Below are positions 1 to 6,588 of a DNA stretch of 38,599 bases, piece after piece. A model generated the notes under the pieces. That model had not been told where the DNA came from. It did no database searches and worked only from the letters and a program-made list of their open reading frames with translations. Each line of letters starts with the position of its first letter. The first letter of the stretch is position 1. A program made the translations under genes and the position numbers. Source of the stretch: an uncultured Alphaproteobacteria bacterium (GTDB taxonomy: Bacteria > Pseudomonadota > Alphaproteobacteria > RF32 > CAG-239); contig CAJTLY010000017.1 of NCBI GenBank assembly GCA_910577095.1, positions 1-38,599 on the forward strand. Reading direction: 5' to 3'.

Positions 1-2
1 AC

Positions 3-344
3 GACGCCACCGACAGCGCCGGCAAGGTTGCGAAGTACAACACTTTGCGTCAGCTGGAGTTGGAAGCCGGTGTCAAACTGACGAAGGCTTTTGTAATGGA
101 CGAAGGCTATGCCAACCTTTACGTCAAACCGAGCGTTGTTCAAACCGTTACCGACGGCGACGAAGTTCGGATCACCGGTTTGGGCAAAGTCAACACAATC
201 GACGATCAGACGTTAGGCCGGATTGAGATCGGCGGTCGTTACGGCTTCACCGAACAACTGTCGGCCTACGGCTGGGCGAACCACACCTTCGGCGACGACT
301 ACAAAGCGTCGACCTTCGGGTTGGGTTTAAGTTACAGTTGGTAA
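3..344 (+). CDS. Autotransporter beta-domain, C-terminal fragment (5' end outside window)
   Basis: The frame is open from the first bases of the window, so this is the 3' end of a longer gene. About 113 residues are visible. They show alternating hydrophobic and polar beta-strand patterns (LELEAGVKL, GRIEIGGRYGF, LSAYGWANHTFG) and end in GLGLSYSW. A terminal aromatic residue after alternating hydrophobics is the usual outer-membrane beta-barrel C-terminal signal recognised by the BAM complex. This spacing of short strands and a YGWANHTFGDDY-like turn is typical of type V autotransporter barrels (Autotransporter beta-domain family). The passenger domain, and therefore the function, lies upstream of the window. 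The gene ends just before a strong terminator. Confidence 0.75.
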   Translation, partial: DATDSAGKVAKYNTLRQLELEAGVKLTKAFVMDEGYANLYVKPSVVQTVTDGDEVRITGLGKVNTIDDQTLGRIEIGGRYGFTEQLSAYGWANHTFGDDYKASTFGLGLSYSW

Positions 345-360
345 AACGGACCAAACAGGA

Positions 361-390
361 AAAAACCCCTCTCATCCGAGAGGGGTTTTT
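361..390. terminator. Bidirectional rho-independent terminator
   Basis: There is a perfect 13-bp inverted repeat (361-373 with 378-390) with a 4-nt loop, A-run on the left and T-run on the right. It can end the autotransporter gene on the + strand and the pyruvate kinase remnant on the - strand. Confidence 0.9.
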
Positions 391-414
391 ATCATCCTCA
401 AATTACACCGCAAA

Positions 415-528
415 TCAGCTGATATAAACCGTATGCAGCATGTTGGTCCGACCTTTGACACCCAGCGGAAAACCGCCGGTAACGATAATATGGTCGCCGT
501 GGTGGGCCGCTCCGCTTTCCAAAGCCAC
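415..528 (-). pseudogene. pyk: Pyruvate kinase 3' remnant
   Basis: The last 37 codons read VALESGAAHHGD, then IIVTGGFPLGVKGRTNML and end in HTVYIS. This matches the C-terminal end of pyruvate kinase (family pattern GD.vvvtaG.P.G..G.TN.l). Upstream of about position 528 the frame continues through AT-rich sequence with no pyruvate kinase similarity, so the rest of the roughly 470-residue enzyme is missing. No matching 5' part is seen on the far side of the adjacent cassette. This is either a gene truncated by insertion plus deletion, or an assembly junction. The recognised part is short but its sequence is characteristic. Confidence 0.75.
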
Positions 529-604
529 CGATGAGTTTTTTGAAAAATAAAATTTATGAAAAACAGTCTGTTGATAAAGAAAAACCAACCTGCAAAGTGA
601 GGAT

Positions 605-696
605 TTTAAACGTACCTTTTTTTGCATTAACCATTTTTTATATAACTTATTGAATTTATGTGGTTGACAAATAAGACAAAAAAAGGTACGTTTAAA
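605..696. repeat. 20-bp perfect inverted repeat bracketing a promoter-like segment
   Basis: Arms at 605-624 and 677-696 are exact reverse complements over 20 bp; the bases just outside and inside do not pair. The 52-bp spacer holds TTGACA at 664-669, and the right arm holds TACGTTTA at 687-694. On the + strand this gives TTG-20 bp-TAnnTTT, a Bacteroidetes-type promoter directed at the gene starting at 777. The geometry resembles invertible promoters of Bacteroidales. No recombinase is seen nearby. A transposon-end remnant or a long hairpin are alternatives. Confidence 0.6.
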
Positions 697-754
697 TGTA
701 ATCACAAATTATTTTAGAATTCTTATGTATGAAGATTTTTTCTTTCTGAAATGA

Positions 755-770
755 TTTGTTTTAAAACAAA
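755..770. promoter_or_regulatory. 16-bp palindrome just upstream of the 777 start
   Basis: TTTGTTTTAAAACAAA is a perfect 16-bp palindrome ending 6 bp before the ATG at 777. It occupies the place where a ribosome binding site would be, and no Shine-Dalgarno sequence is present. It could be a repressor operator or merely AT-rich symmetry. Confidence 0.4.
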
Positions 771-776
771 AAAAGT

Positions 777-1010
777 ATGACAAAGAAAACGAAAAAAAAA
801 TCCTGGTTCAAAAGACAGGTTGTCAAGGTACAGGTTTTGCCTTGGTATTGGAAAATGGTTGCAACCGTTGTGATCTTCTTTGCAGGAGGCACGCTGGGTA
901 CCCAATTGTTCACCGAAGCCGATGATGTTTCGATGATCGGAGGTTTTATCCTTCTGGTTGTCGTTCTGTGGTTTCTGATTCAGATGTGGCTGCCCGCACC
1001 GGAAGAGTAA
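777..1010 (+). CDS. Small membrane protein with two transmembrane segments
   Basis: This is a 77-residue protein. It has a strongly basic N-terminus (TKKTKKKSWFKRQ), a first hydrophobic segment at about residues 24-44 (WYWKMVATVVIFFAGG...), a short acidic linker (EADD), and a second segment at about 52-70 (MIGGFILLVVVLWFLIQ). It ends in an acidic tail. The family was not recognised. There is no Shine-Dalgarno before the ATG; the upstream bases are an A/T palindrome, as is usual for Bacteroidetes genes and unlike most genes in this window. It lies 51 bp upstream of the SPFH lipoprotein and is probably co-transcribed with it. A role as a small membrane partner of that protein is only a guess. 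Confidence 0.65.
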   Translation: MTKKTKKKSWFKRQVVKVQVLPWYWKMVATVVIFFAGGTLGTQLFTEADDVSMIGGFILLVVVLWFLIQMWLPAPEE

Positions 1011-1061
1011 CCTTCAACAAAAAACAAAATTTCTTATTCTTTAACTTAATTTTTTACAAAC

Positions 1062-1961
1062 ATGAAACAAATCAAGTTTTTTCTCGTTGCTGCAATCAGC
1101 ATGTTCGCATTTTCCTCCTGTGTACAGGTAGAGCAAGGTGAAGTCGCTCTGAAAGTCTACCAGCTTGGTAGCAAGAAGGGGCAGATCGAAGTCCTCGGCC
1201 CGGGCCGCTATGCGTGCCACTGGTTCGGATACTTTACCTACAAGATGTATCCGACCAACCTGCAACAGCACAGCTGGACAGCCGCCGCATCGGAATCTTC
1301 TCCGGCCGGAGAGGAAGTTTCGTTCCAGGCAGAAGGTCAGAACCTGAGCGCCGATATCGGTATCGAGTTCGAATTCATGGCCGAGAACGAAAAGCAGATG
1401 GTGGAGATGTATCGCTACTTCAAGCGCGAGCCTCAGGACATTGTCCAGGACTTTATGCGCAAAGACGTGCGTTCTTTCTTCAACAAGGTGGTGGAGCGCA
1501 TGCCGGTCGAGATGGTCTATTCTACCGCGAAGGATTCGATCCGTGCTCAGGTACAAAGCCTGATGGCCGCGAAATACGCTGAACACGGAATTCGCATCAA
1601 AGAGGTAACTTACCTGTCCAGCATCAATTTGCCGGAAAAGGTGAAAGCTGCTATCTCTGCCAAGATCGAAGCCAAACAGCGAGCCGAACAGCGTGAGAAC
1701 GAGGTTGCCGAGAAGGAGGCCGAAGCTCGCAAGAAAGCTGCCGAGGCTCAAGGTGAAGCAGACCGTCTGCGAATCGAGGCAGAAGGACGCGCTCAAGCGA
1801 TTGACGTCGAAGGACGTGCGCTTGCCCGCAATCCGCAGATCCTGCGTTTGAAAGAGATCGAGATGCAGAACAAACTTGCTGCATCGGCGGGAAACTGGCA
1901 AACCGTGGTGCTGAGTTCCGAACAATCGGGACAGCTGTTGAACATCAACGGGAAGAAGTAA
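1062..1961 (+). CDS. SPFH/prohibitin-family lipoprotein
   Basis: This is a 299-residue protein. The N-terminus is a lipoprotein signal with lipobox FSSC at residues 17-20, so it should be lipid-anchored outside the inner membrane. Residues of about 22-190 form an SPFH (stomatin/prohibitin/flotillin/HflK) domain. The region about 190-260 is a charged Ala/Glu/Arg-rich coiled coil (KIEAKQRAEQRENEVAEKEAEA...), as in prohibitins, which build large rings at membranes. Ordinary bacterial SPFH proteins have a transmembrane anchor, whereas the lipobox is unusual. There is no Shine-Dalgarno before the ATG (an AT-rich leader ending ACAAAC). A strong terminator follows. Start context and company suggest a Bacteroidetes origin; the SPFH assignment is firm, the role unknown. 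Confidence 0.85.
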   Translation: MKQIKFFLVAAISMFAFSSCVQVEQGEVALKVYQLGSKKGQIEVLGPGRYACHWFGYFTYKMYPTNLQQHSWTAAASESSPAGEEVSFQAEGQNLSADIGIEFEFMAENEKQMVEMYRYFKREPQDIVQDFMRKDVRSFFNKVVERMPVEMVYSTAKDSIRAQVQSLMAAKYAEHGIRIKEVTYLSSINLPEKVKAAISAKIEAKQRAEQRENEVAEKEAEARKKAAEAQGEADRLRIEAEGRAQAIDVEGRALARNPQILRLKEIEMQNKLAASAGNWQTVVLSSEQSGQLLNINGKK

Positions 1962-1981
1962 AAAATCTTAACCCAAAACCG

Positions 1982-2009
1982 GAGTCCTGCTGATGCAGGA
2001 CTCTTTTTT
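1982..2009 (+). terminator. Rho-independent terminator after the SPFH gene
   Basis: GAGTCCTGC (1982-1990) pairs perfectly with 1995-2003 around a TGAT loop, followed by six T. It closes the two-gene cassette 777-1961. Confidence 0.9.
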
Positions 2010-2126
2010 GTTTGCAAAAAACGAATATCCGACGGATTATTTGTGTCAAAGGGATTCTCCGATTTGTTCCCATATTGTCCCGATTGGAAAAGATAATAAA
2101 AATATTTAAATTTTTAAAAAAAATAC

Positions 2127-2154
2127 TTGCAAATTTTTTTGCATATGGTATTAA
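2127..2154 (+). promoter_or_regulatory. Sigma-70-type promoter of tRNA-Gly
   Basis: TTGCAA at 2127-2132 and TATTAA at 2149-2154 are separated by 16 bp and sit about 19 bp before the tRNA. The same TTGCAA -35 is found before tRNA-Ser and before the gene at 22749. Confidence 0.55.
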
Positions 2155-2172
2155 ATATCTCGTTCTACCGAT

Positions 2173-2247
2173 GCGGGCGTAGCTCAGGGGTAGAGCGCAA
2201 CCTTGCCAAGGTTGATGTCGAGGGTTCGAATCCCTTCACCCGCTCCA
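2173..2247 (+). tRNA. tRNA-Gly (GCC)
   Basis: The sequence folds as a 75-nt tRNA. The acceptor arm is GCGGGCG/CACCCGC with a single C-A mismatch at the sixth pair, the D arm holds AGCTCAGGGGTAGAGC, and the anticodon stem-loop is CAACCTTGCCAAGGTTG with anticodon GCC. The T arm contains GGTTCGAATCC, and CCA is encoded at 2245-2247. A terminator follows within 11 bp, so it is a single-gene unit. Confidence 0.95.
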
Positions 2248-2257
2248 ATTCAGAAAG

Positions 2258-2281
2258 ACCTCCCGAAAGGGAGGTTTTTTT
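2258..2281 (+). terminator. Terminator after tRNA-Gly
   Basis: ACCTCCC (2258-2264), GAAA tetraloop, GGGAGGT (2269-2275), then a T-run to 2281. Confidence 0.9.
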
Positions 2282-2430
2282 GTATCGGAATGAGGGAGGA
2301 CGATGAAAATCCTCGAGGACGAAGGTTTGCTTTCGTAGATTTTAGGCGGGCCGGGATACGCTGACGGCGACAGCCGGAAAATCAAGGACGGCGTCTGCCG
2401 GCAAAATCGTGCCGGCCCATTCTTTTTATC
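2282..2430 (+). other. GC-rich structured intergenic segment, possible small RNA
   Basis: The 309 bases between tRNA-Gly and the gene at 2557 hold no convincing ORF. They contain nested inverted repeats: ACGAA...TTCGT inside AAAATC...GATTTT (about 2306-2342), and a longer-range pairing GGGCCGG (2348-2354) with CCGGCCC (2412-2418). The latter is followed by ATTCTTTTT, which resembles a terminator. The enclosed part has several GCCGG/CCGGC elements. It matches no RNA family that I recognise; 4.5S RNA and tmRNA were considered and lack their signatures. Confidence 0.35.
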
Positions 2431-2556
2431 CGTTTCATTTCCAAATTCCTCTCCTGCGCAGACGACTTTTTTACTTTTTTGATCAAAACCTAAAACCGTT
2501 TATGCTTCAAAAAACTTCCGGAACGATTATGTTGAAGGAAAAAGAAAGGAACAAAT

Positions 2557-3012
2557 ATGATCGGAAGCCAAATGTCATTAAGCCGCCGTTGGTTTGCGCT
2601 GGATGAAAAAGTGCGTTTTGTGATTGCCGGAATCGGCAATATGGGAATCCGGTATCTGATCTTTGTTTTGCTCGGGCTTGTGTTTACGGTCAACCGTTAT
2701 CAGATCATTTTGCTTGTCACCTGGCTGTCATCTTCGGTGATTGCCTTTCTTTCATACAAATATCTGGTTTTTCGTACCGAAGGCAATCATATGAAAGAGT
2801 TTGTCAAGTCGCTTTTGATTTGGTGTTTAAGCTATATTCTGAACGCGGCTTTGCTGGAAGTTCTTGTCGGCCGACTGCAATGGAACGTTTATGCGGCTCA
2901 GGGGTTGGTGATTGTATTGATTGTCGTGATAAATTATCTTCTGTTTAAGCATTTTGCGTTTAAAAAACAGAAAGAGAGTTGGCTGGAACATTTGTATAAC
3001 CTATGGGAATAG
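2557..3012 (+). CDS. GtrA-like membrane protein
   Basis: This is a 151-residue polytopic protein with four hydrophobic segments: about 35-55 (LIFVLLGLVFTV), 57-80 (ILLVTWLSSSVIAFLSY), 95-113 (LLIWCLSYILNAALLEV) and 122-141 (AAQGLVIVLIVVINYLLF). The sequence FLSYKYLVFRTE after the second segment and the ending VINYLLFKHFAFK are characteristic of the GtrA/DPMS-like family. Members are thought to help flip or transfer lipid-linked sugars in cell-surface polysaccharide synthesis. An AAAGGAAC ribosome binding site precedes the ATG. No glycosyltransferase neighbour is present, so the substrate cannot be predicted. It converges with the Fic gene. Confidence 0.8.
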   Translation: MIGSQMSLSRRWFALDEKVRFVIAGIGNMGIRYLIFVLLGLVFTVNRYQIILLVTWLSSSVIAFLSYKYLVFRTEGNHMKEFVKSLLIWCLSYILNAALLEVLVGRLQWNVYAAQGLVIVLIVVINYLLFKHFAFKKQKESWLEHLYNLWE

Positions 3013-3079
3013 CTCCGGAATATCGGGTACAGGTGCAAGAACAAACGCTTTTTGCGGCCGGGCCGAAACTTGTCTTGGT

Positions 3080-4045
3080 TCAGACAGCTTTGACGTACCA
3101 TGTTCCGCGCGATGAACCGCGGCGCAGCAGTAAACCGGCGCCGGTCAGAGCAGAAAGGTGTTTTTTGACCGTGTTGACGTTGGCGCCGGTTGTTTCGGCA
3201 ACCTGTTTGAGGGTAATGCGGCCTTGACGGTCTGCCAGTTGTAAAATTTGTACCGAAAGCAGCGGCAACTCGTCATAGGCATCTTCGGTCGAGGCTTGTT
3301 CCAGCAACCGTCGCTGCATCCGCTGAATGGTTCGCAAAAAGAATAGCAACCAGTCGCCGTAATCGGGATGCGGACGAGCAAGGCTCTCCTGAGCATGGCG
3401 GAGACAGCGGTAATATTCTTCCTTATTGTCTTCAACCGCAGCCTCCAGCGAAACAAACTGCAAATAACCGTATCCGGACTTGAGCAATAATAACAGGGCA
3501 AGTGCGCGGGCGAGCCGGCTGTTGCCGTCCTGAAAAGGATGGATGACCAGAAAATGCAGCATGAAAAGGGCAATGATCGGCAGCGGATGACAGTCTCGGC
3601 TTTCCAAACCGTTTCGGGTCCATTCCAACAGCCGGTGCATCAGCTGCGGTGTTTCAAAAGGGCTGGCGGTTTCGAAAAAAATGTCGATCGGCCGGCCGTC
3701 GGGCGTTTTGGAATAAACCGGATTGAGCCGTTGTTTGTAAGCGCCTTTTTCTTTGTCTTCAATTAAGGAATCGGCTAATAGAATCTTATGAAGTTTTTTG
3801 ACGGTTGTTTCGTGAAAACCGATTTCGGTGTAATGAGTGACAATTTGTTCCAGCAGGCGGTAATAATCACGGTTTTCGGCGGTGTTGCGAATCGCGGCCA
3901 CACTCTCATGCAATGCCTTTTCCCGCAGTCTGCCGGCATTGCATTCATTTTCGCCGCGGTTGTTCCAGCGGCCGCGAAACTCATCGATGGCGGCAATGGC
4001 GCAAAGAATCGGTTGAGTGATCACAACATCTTCAATATCAATCAT
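3080..4045 (-). CDS. Fic-domain protein with C-terminal winged helix
   Basis: This is a 321-residue protein. The N-terminal region is helical, and the Fic core lies at about residues 95-240. The active-site loop reads HPFQDGNSRLARAL, against the family HPFxxGNGRxxR. The catalytic His, the acidic residue and the final Arg are kept, but the last Gly of the GNG nucleotide-binding turn is Ser. Fic enzymes usually transfer AMP from ATP to hydroxyl groups of target proteins. Residues of about 260-321 form a winged helix (QGRITLKQVAETTGANVNTVKKHLSALTGAG..., split here for brevity as ITLKQVAETTGANVNTVKKH), seen in the common stand-alone Fic family. An AGCGGAG site precedes the ATG. No antitoxin-like small gene is adjacent. 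Confidence 0.88.
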   Translation of the reverse strand: MIDIEDVVITQPILCAIAAIDEFRGRWNNRGENECNAGRLREKALHESVAAIRNTAENRDYYRLLEQIVTHYTEIGFHETTVKKLHKILLADSLIEDKEKGAYKQRLNPVYSKTPDGRPIDIFFETASPFETPQLMHRLLEWTRNGLESRDCHPLPIIALFMLHFLVIHPFQDGNSRLARALALLLLLKSGYGYLQFVSLEAAVEDNKEEYYRCLRHAQESLARPHPDYGDWLLFFLRTIQRMQRRLLEQASTEDAYDELPLLSVQILQLADRQGRITLKQVAETTGANVNTVKKHLSALTGAGLLLRRGSSRGTWYVKAV

Positions 4046-4167
4046 TTTAAATCTCCGCTTATACCTAATATTATTAAATAATATCTTTAATTATCCGTTT
4101 TGCAAGCCTTAACCGACATTTTGCGGTATGATATTTAACTTTGCCGAAAAGCAAACGTAAACGAGTT

Positions 4168-4542
4168 TTATAACGCCGATTCTTCCTGCAACAGTTGTTT
4201 CCACTCTTGTTCTTTGAAACCGGTTAATATAACAGAACCGGCGATTATCAGCGGCCGTTTGACCAGCATACCGTCGGAAGCCAGCAGTTGCAGTTGTTGT
4301 TCGCGACTCATCTGCGGAAGTTTGTCTTTCAACTGCAAGGCCTTGTATTTCAGTCCGCTGGTATTGAAAAAGCTTTTCAACGGCCGATCGCCGATATTAA
4401 GCCACTGTTCAAGTTCGGCGACGGAGGGCGGATTGTCGACGATATGGCGCGCATTGAAACGAAGTCGGTGTTGTTCCAGCCATGTGCGCGCTTTTTGGCA
4501 GGTGGAACATTTGGGATATTCAAGAAATAAAATTTCGGGCAT
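4168..4542 (-). CDS. ArsC/Spx-family thioredoxin-fold protein
   Basis: This is a 124-residue protein of the arsenate reductase-like family (ArsC/YffB/Spx/MgsR). The N-terminus FLEYPKCSTCQKARTWLEQH carries CSTC at the position of the catalytic Cys. The central INTSG.YK-like element reads FFNTSGLKYK, and the C-terminal MLVKRPLII matches the family 'k RPi' motif. Some members reduce arsenate with glutathione or thioredoxin, while others are regulators or of unknown role. With no ars genes nearby, arsenate reduction is not supported specifically. A GAGG ribosome binding site lies 6 bp before the ATG. Confidence 0.85.
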   Translation of the reverse strand: MPEILFLEYPKCSTCQKARTWLEQHRLRFNARHIVDNPPSVAELEQWLNIGDRPLKSFFNTSGLKYKALQLKDKLPQMSREQQLQLLASDGMLVKRPLIIAGSVILTGFKEQEWKQLLQEESAL

Positions 4543-4602
4543 CTTTTCCTCGCGATTAATTGCATCGGCATTATGTTAATGTTTTTTCCCCGAATCGGCA
4601 AT

Positions 4603-4635
4603 ACAAAAATGAAGCCCCGCACAATGCAGGGCTTC
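4603..4635 (-). terminator. Terminator of the lysozyme gene
   Basis: GAAGCCC at 4611-4617 pairs with GGGCTTC at 4629-4635, with additional GCA/TGC pairing inside. On the - strand it is followed by an A/T-rich run with five T. It starts 4 bp after the lysozyme stop codon. Confidence 0.8.
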
Positions 4636-4638
4636 AAA

Positions 4639-5634
4639 TCAGATGATATCCTTAACGCGTTTGTAATTTCCCCGATTTCGGTCAAGGAAATTTTCGACGG
4701 TGTCCTGATCGTATCTAAACGAGTATAAACCGTCCCGGTCGGGGCGGCAACCCGTATAATATTCGTTCAGGCCGCGGACGTTGTAAAATCCGGCCGGATT
4801 AAGCAAAAGAATTTCGGACGGTGTCAGATAGCCGCAAAAAATTGCGCCTTCGACCCAGCGTCTTTTCAGCAATCCCTCGGCAACACCGCCGGCGGCATAA
4901 CGACATTCCGTCATTTTGCGCGCACATTCTTCGGCAGATTCGTTGTTGTTGAGGGCGTTCAAAAAAGCACAGGGACCCATACCTTTGCGATTGGTAAAGT
5001 TTCCGCCGCCGATGTTATAGACAAACAGGCAGGTAGCGATCATTTCGTTTTGCGAAAGTTGTTTTTCCACAGAAGTTTCAATGACCGGAAACACATAGCG
5101 GCGTAAATGCCGGCGTACGCATTCAAGCGCATGTTTGCGCGTAATGCGTTGTCCGGGCGAGACGCTGCTGCCGTCGGGATAGGCGGTTGTACCGTAGCCG
5201 ATTGTCCATTTGGCACCGCAAAAATAGGCGGTGTCGGAAAAATTTTCCACATAGGCAATACAAGCCAGGAGTTCTTCTTCCAAACCGGGGTAGCTTTTGC
5301 CGTTGAGGGTTACCGTCTGCAAACGGTCGCTGAAATGTTCCGGGTTAACAGTTTCCTGAACAGACTTTTTGACCGGCGTTTCGGCGTCCGAAAAAGTCTG
5401 CGGAACATTTTGAACAGGATTAACCGTATCTTTTTGTGTCGTCACAGGTAAAGATTCGGTTTCCGCTATAAACGGGACAGCGGTTGTAACGGTATCGACT
5501 TGGGCAATCGCCGCATTTTTTAACTTCCCTTCATTCAACTTGGCGTTCTGAAAAAGAATCAATATGTCATCCTGGCAGATGCATATCAAAACAATCAGAG
5601 CACATACGCCATAAAAAATGTACGATTTATTCAT
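4639..5634 (-). CDS. Membrane-anchored GH24 (phage-type) lysozyme
   Basis: This is a 331-residue protein. An uncleaved N-terminal anchor (IFYGVCALIVLICICQ, about residues 5-20) is followed by a low-complexity Thr/Val-rich linker to about residue 110, then a lysozyme domain. The catalytic region reads YVENFSDTAYFCGAKWTIGYGT. The Glu and the TIGYG match the E-x8-D/C-x5-T triad of T4/P21/P22-type lysozymes, with Cys in the Asp place and Thr one residue closer than usual. It should cleave the glycan strands of peptidoglycan from the periplasmic side. No holin or phage gene is nearby, so a housekeeping or morphogenetic role is more likely than lysis. No clear ribosome binding site is seen. Confidence 0.82.
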   Translation of the reverse strand: MNKSYIFYGVCALIVLICICQDDILILFQNAKLNEGKLKNAAIAQVDTVTTAVPFIAETESLPVTTQKDTVNPVQNVPQTFSDAETPVKKSVQETVNPEHFSDRLQTVTLNGKSYPGLEEELLACIAYVENFSDTAYFCGAKWTIGYGTTAYPDGSSVSPGQRITRKHALECVRRHLRRYVFPVIETSVEKQLSQNEMIATCLFVYNIGGGNFTNRKGMGPCAFLNALNNNESAEECARKMTECRYAAGGVAEGLLKRRWVEGAIFCGYLTPSEILLLNPAGFYNVRGLNEYYTGCRPDRDGLYSFRYDQDTVENFLDRNRGNYKRVKDII

Positions 5635-5698
5635 CTGGTATCTAATATTCTAAATAATTGACAATGTTATTATAAACAGTTGTTATTTTAATCCGTTT

Positions 5699-5716
5699 TC
5701 GTTGTTTTGTCAACGA
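5699..5716. promoter_or_regulatory. Small inverted repeat between divergent genes
   Basis: TCGTTG (5699-5704) pairs with CAACGA (5711-5716) over a 6-nt loop in the 157-bp gap between the divergent lysozyme and OMP genes. It may be an operator or a leader hairpin. Confidence 0.25.
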
Positions 5717-5791
5717 ACGGGCTTTTAGAGTTTGTTAATTTATTGATGTTAAACCGGATACAGGATTAACTAATGATAAGGATTTTCTGAT

Positions 5792-6379
5792 ATGAAAAAA
5801 TTGTGGCTGTTGCCGGCGGCATTGTGTCTGATTTCTTTTAATGCCGACGCTTTTTTGCTTTCACCGTACGTTGGTGCGGATTATAATCATACTTCGCTTA
5901 ATTTCGGACGCCAAACCGAAGACTTGTATGCCGATAATTTGAATTCTCTGGGGGTGGTTGCCGGTGTGAAATTGCTCGGAATGGTTTCTGCCGAAGGCTT
6001 TTATCAGCAGTCGGAGAACAAAAGCCACACCGTAAACGGTTATTTTGTGGACGGCGATGCGGTGACCAACAAGCTGGAGCTGAAAGCTTACGGGATCGAC
6101 TTGGTCGGAGACGTGCTTAATTTGGGCATTGTGGAAGTTTTGTCGTCGATCGGTTACGGATATTACGATGCGGACGTTTCCAACCGGGTTAACATCAACG
6201 GTTATGTCAGCCGTAAGAATTTTAACGAGAAAGGAAACGGCATTCGTCTGGGGCTGGGGGCTCAGGTCAATCCGCTGCCGTCGTTCGGAATTCGGGCGAT
6301 GTTTCGCTATACGGTGACCGATATGGATGCGGTTAAAAATATGAAAGAAGTTACGGTCGGTGTCCGTTACTATTTTTAA
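5792..6379 (+). CDS. Small outer-membrane beta-barrel protein
   Basis: This is a 195-residue protein with a signal peptide cleaved after about residue 20 (LISFNADA/F). The mature chain alternates short amphipathic strands (SPYVGADYNHTSLNF, NSLGVVAGVKLLG, VSAEGFYQQSEN, IRLGLGAQVNPL) and ends EVTVGVRYYF, with the C-terminal Phe expected for BAM-assembled barrels. This fits the eight-stranded OmpA/OmpX-like porin family (OMP_b-brl). Such proteins are surface adhesion or stability factors; the ligand is unknown. An AAGGATTT site precedes the ATG. A strong terminator follows, so it is monocistronic. Confidence 0.82.
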   Translation: MKKLWLLPAALCLISFNADAFLLSPYVGADYNHTSLNFGRQTEDLYADNLNSLGVVAGVKLLGMVSAEGFYQQSENKSHTVNGYFVDGDAVTNKLELKAYGIDLVGDVLNLGIVEVLSSIGYGYYDADVSNRVNINGYVSRKNFNEKGNGIRLGLGAQVNPLPSFGIRAMFRYTVTDMDAVKNMKEVTVGVRYYF

Positions 6380-6397
6380 TTGAGGTTTTTCTGCTGA

Positions 6398-6429
6398 GAT
6401 CCCGGACTTGGTCCGGGATCTTTGTTTTT
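6398..6429 (+). terminator. Terminator after the OMP gene
   Basis: GATCCCGGAC (6398-6407) pairs perfectly with GTCCGGGATC (6411-6420), followed by TTTGTTTTT. Confidence 0.9.
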
Positions 6430-6560
6430 AAATAAGTTTCTGATTCGGTTCAAAAAAAATTTTGTCTTGGTTCTTGTAAAAGGAAAAATAGTTAATAGAT
6501 AGGGAAAAATAAGTCTACACTTTTGATTTTTGTCGGTTATACTTGCAACGTTCAGTTGTG

Positions 6561-6572
6561 AATAGCGCTATT
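6561..6572. promoter_or_regulatory. Palindrome before the LysR-type gene, possible operator
   Basis: AATAGCGCTATT is a perfect 12-bp palindrome ending 16 bp before the ATG at 6589. A TATACT -10-like hexamer lies at 6538-6543. Autoregulation is common for LysR-type genes, so this could be the binding site, although LysR boxes are usually further upstream. Confidence 0.35.
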
Positions 6573-6588
6573 GGGTAGGTCAAAAAAA

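Noticed and set aside
1041..1925. Long open frame of 294 codons on the - strand across the SPFH gene
   Set aside because: It is the reverse of the SPFH coding sequence; it has no family similarity, no start signal, and the SPFH frame is clearly the real one.
2282..2430. Possibility that this is 4.5S (SRP) RNA or tmRNA
   Set aside because: The conserved SRP apical motif and the tmRNA tRNA-like ends are not present.
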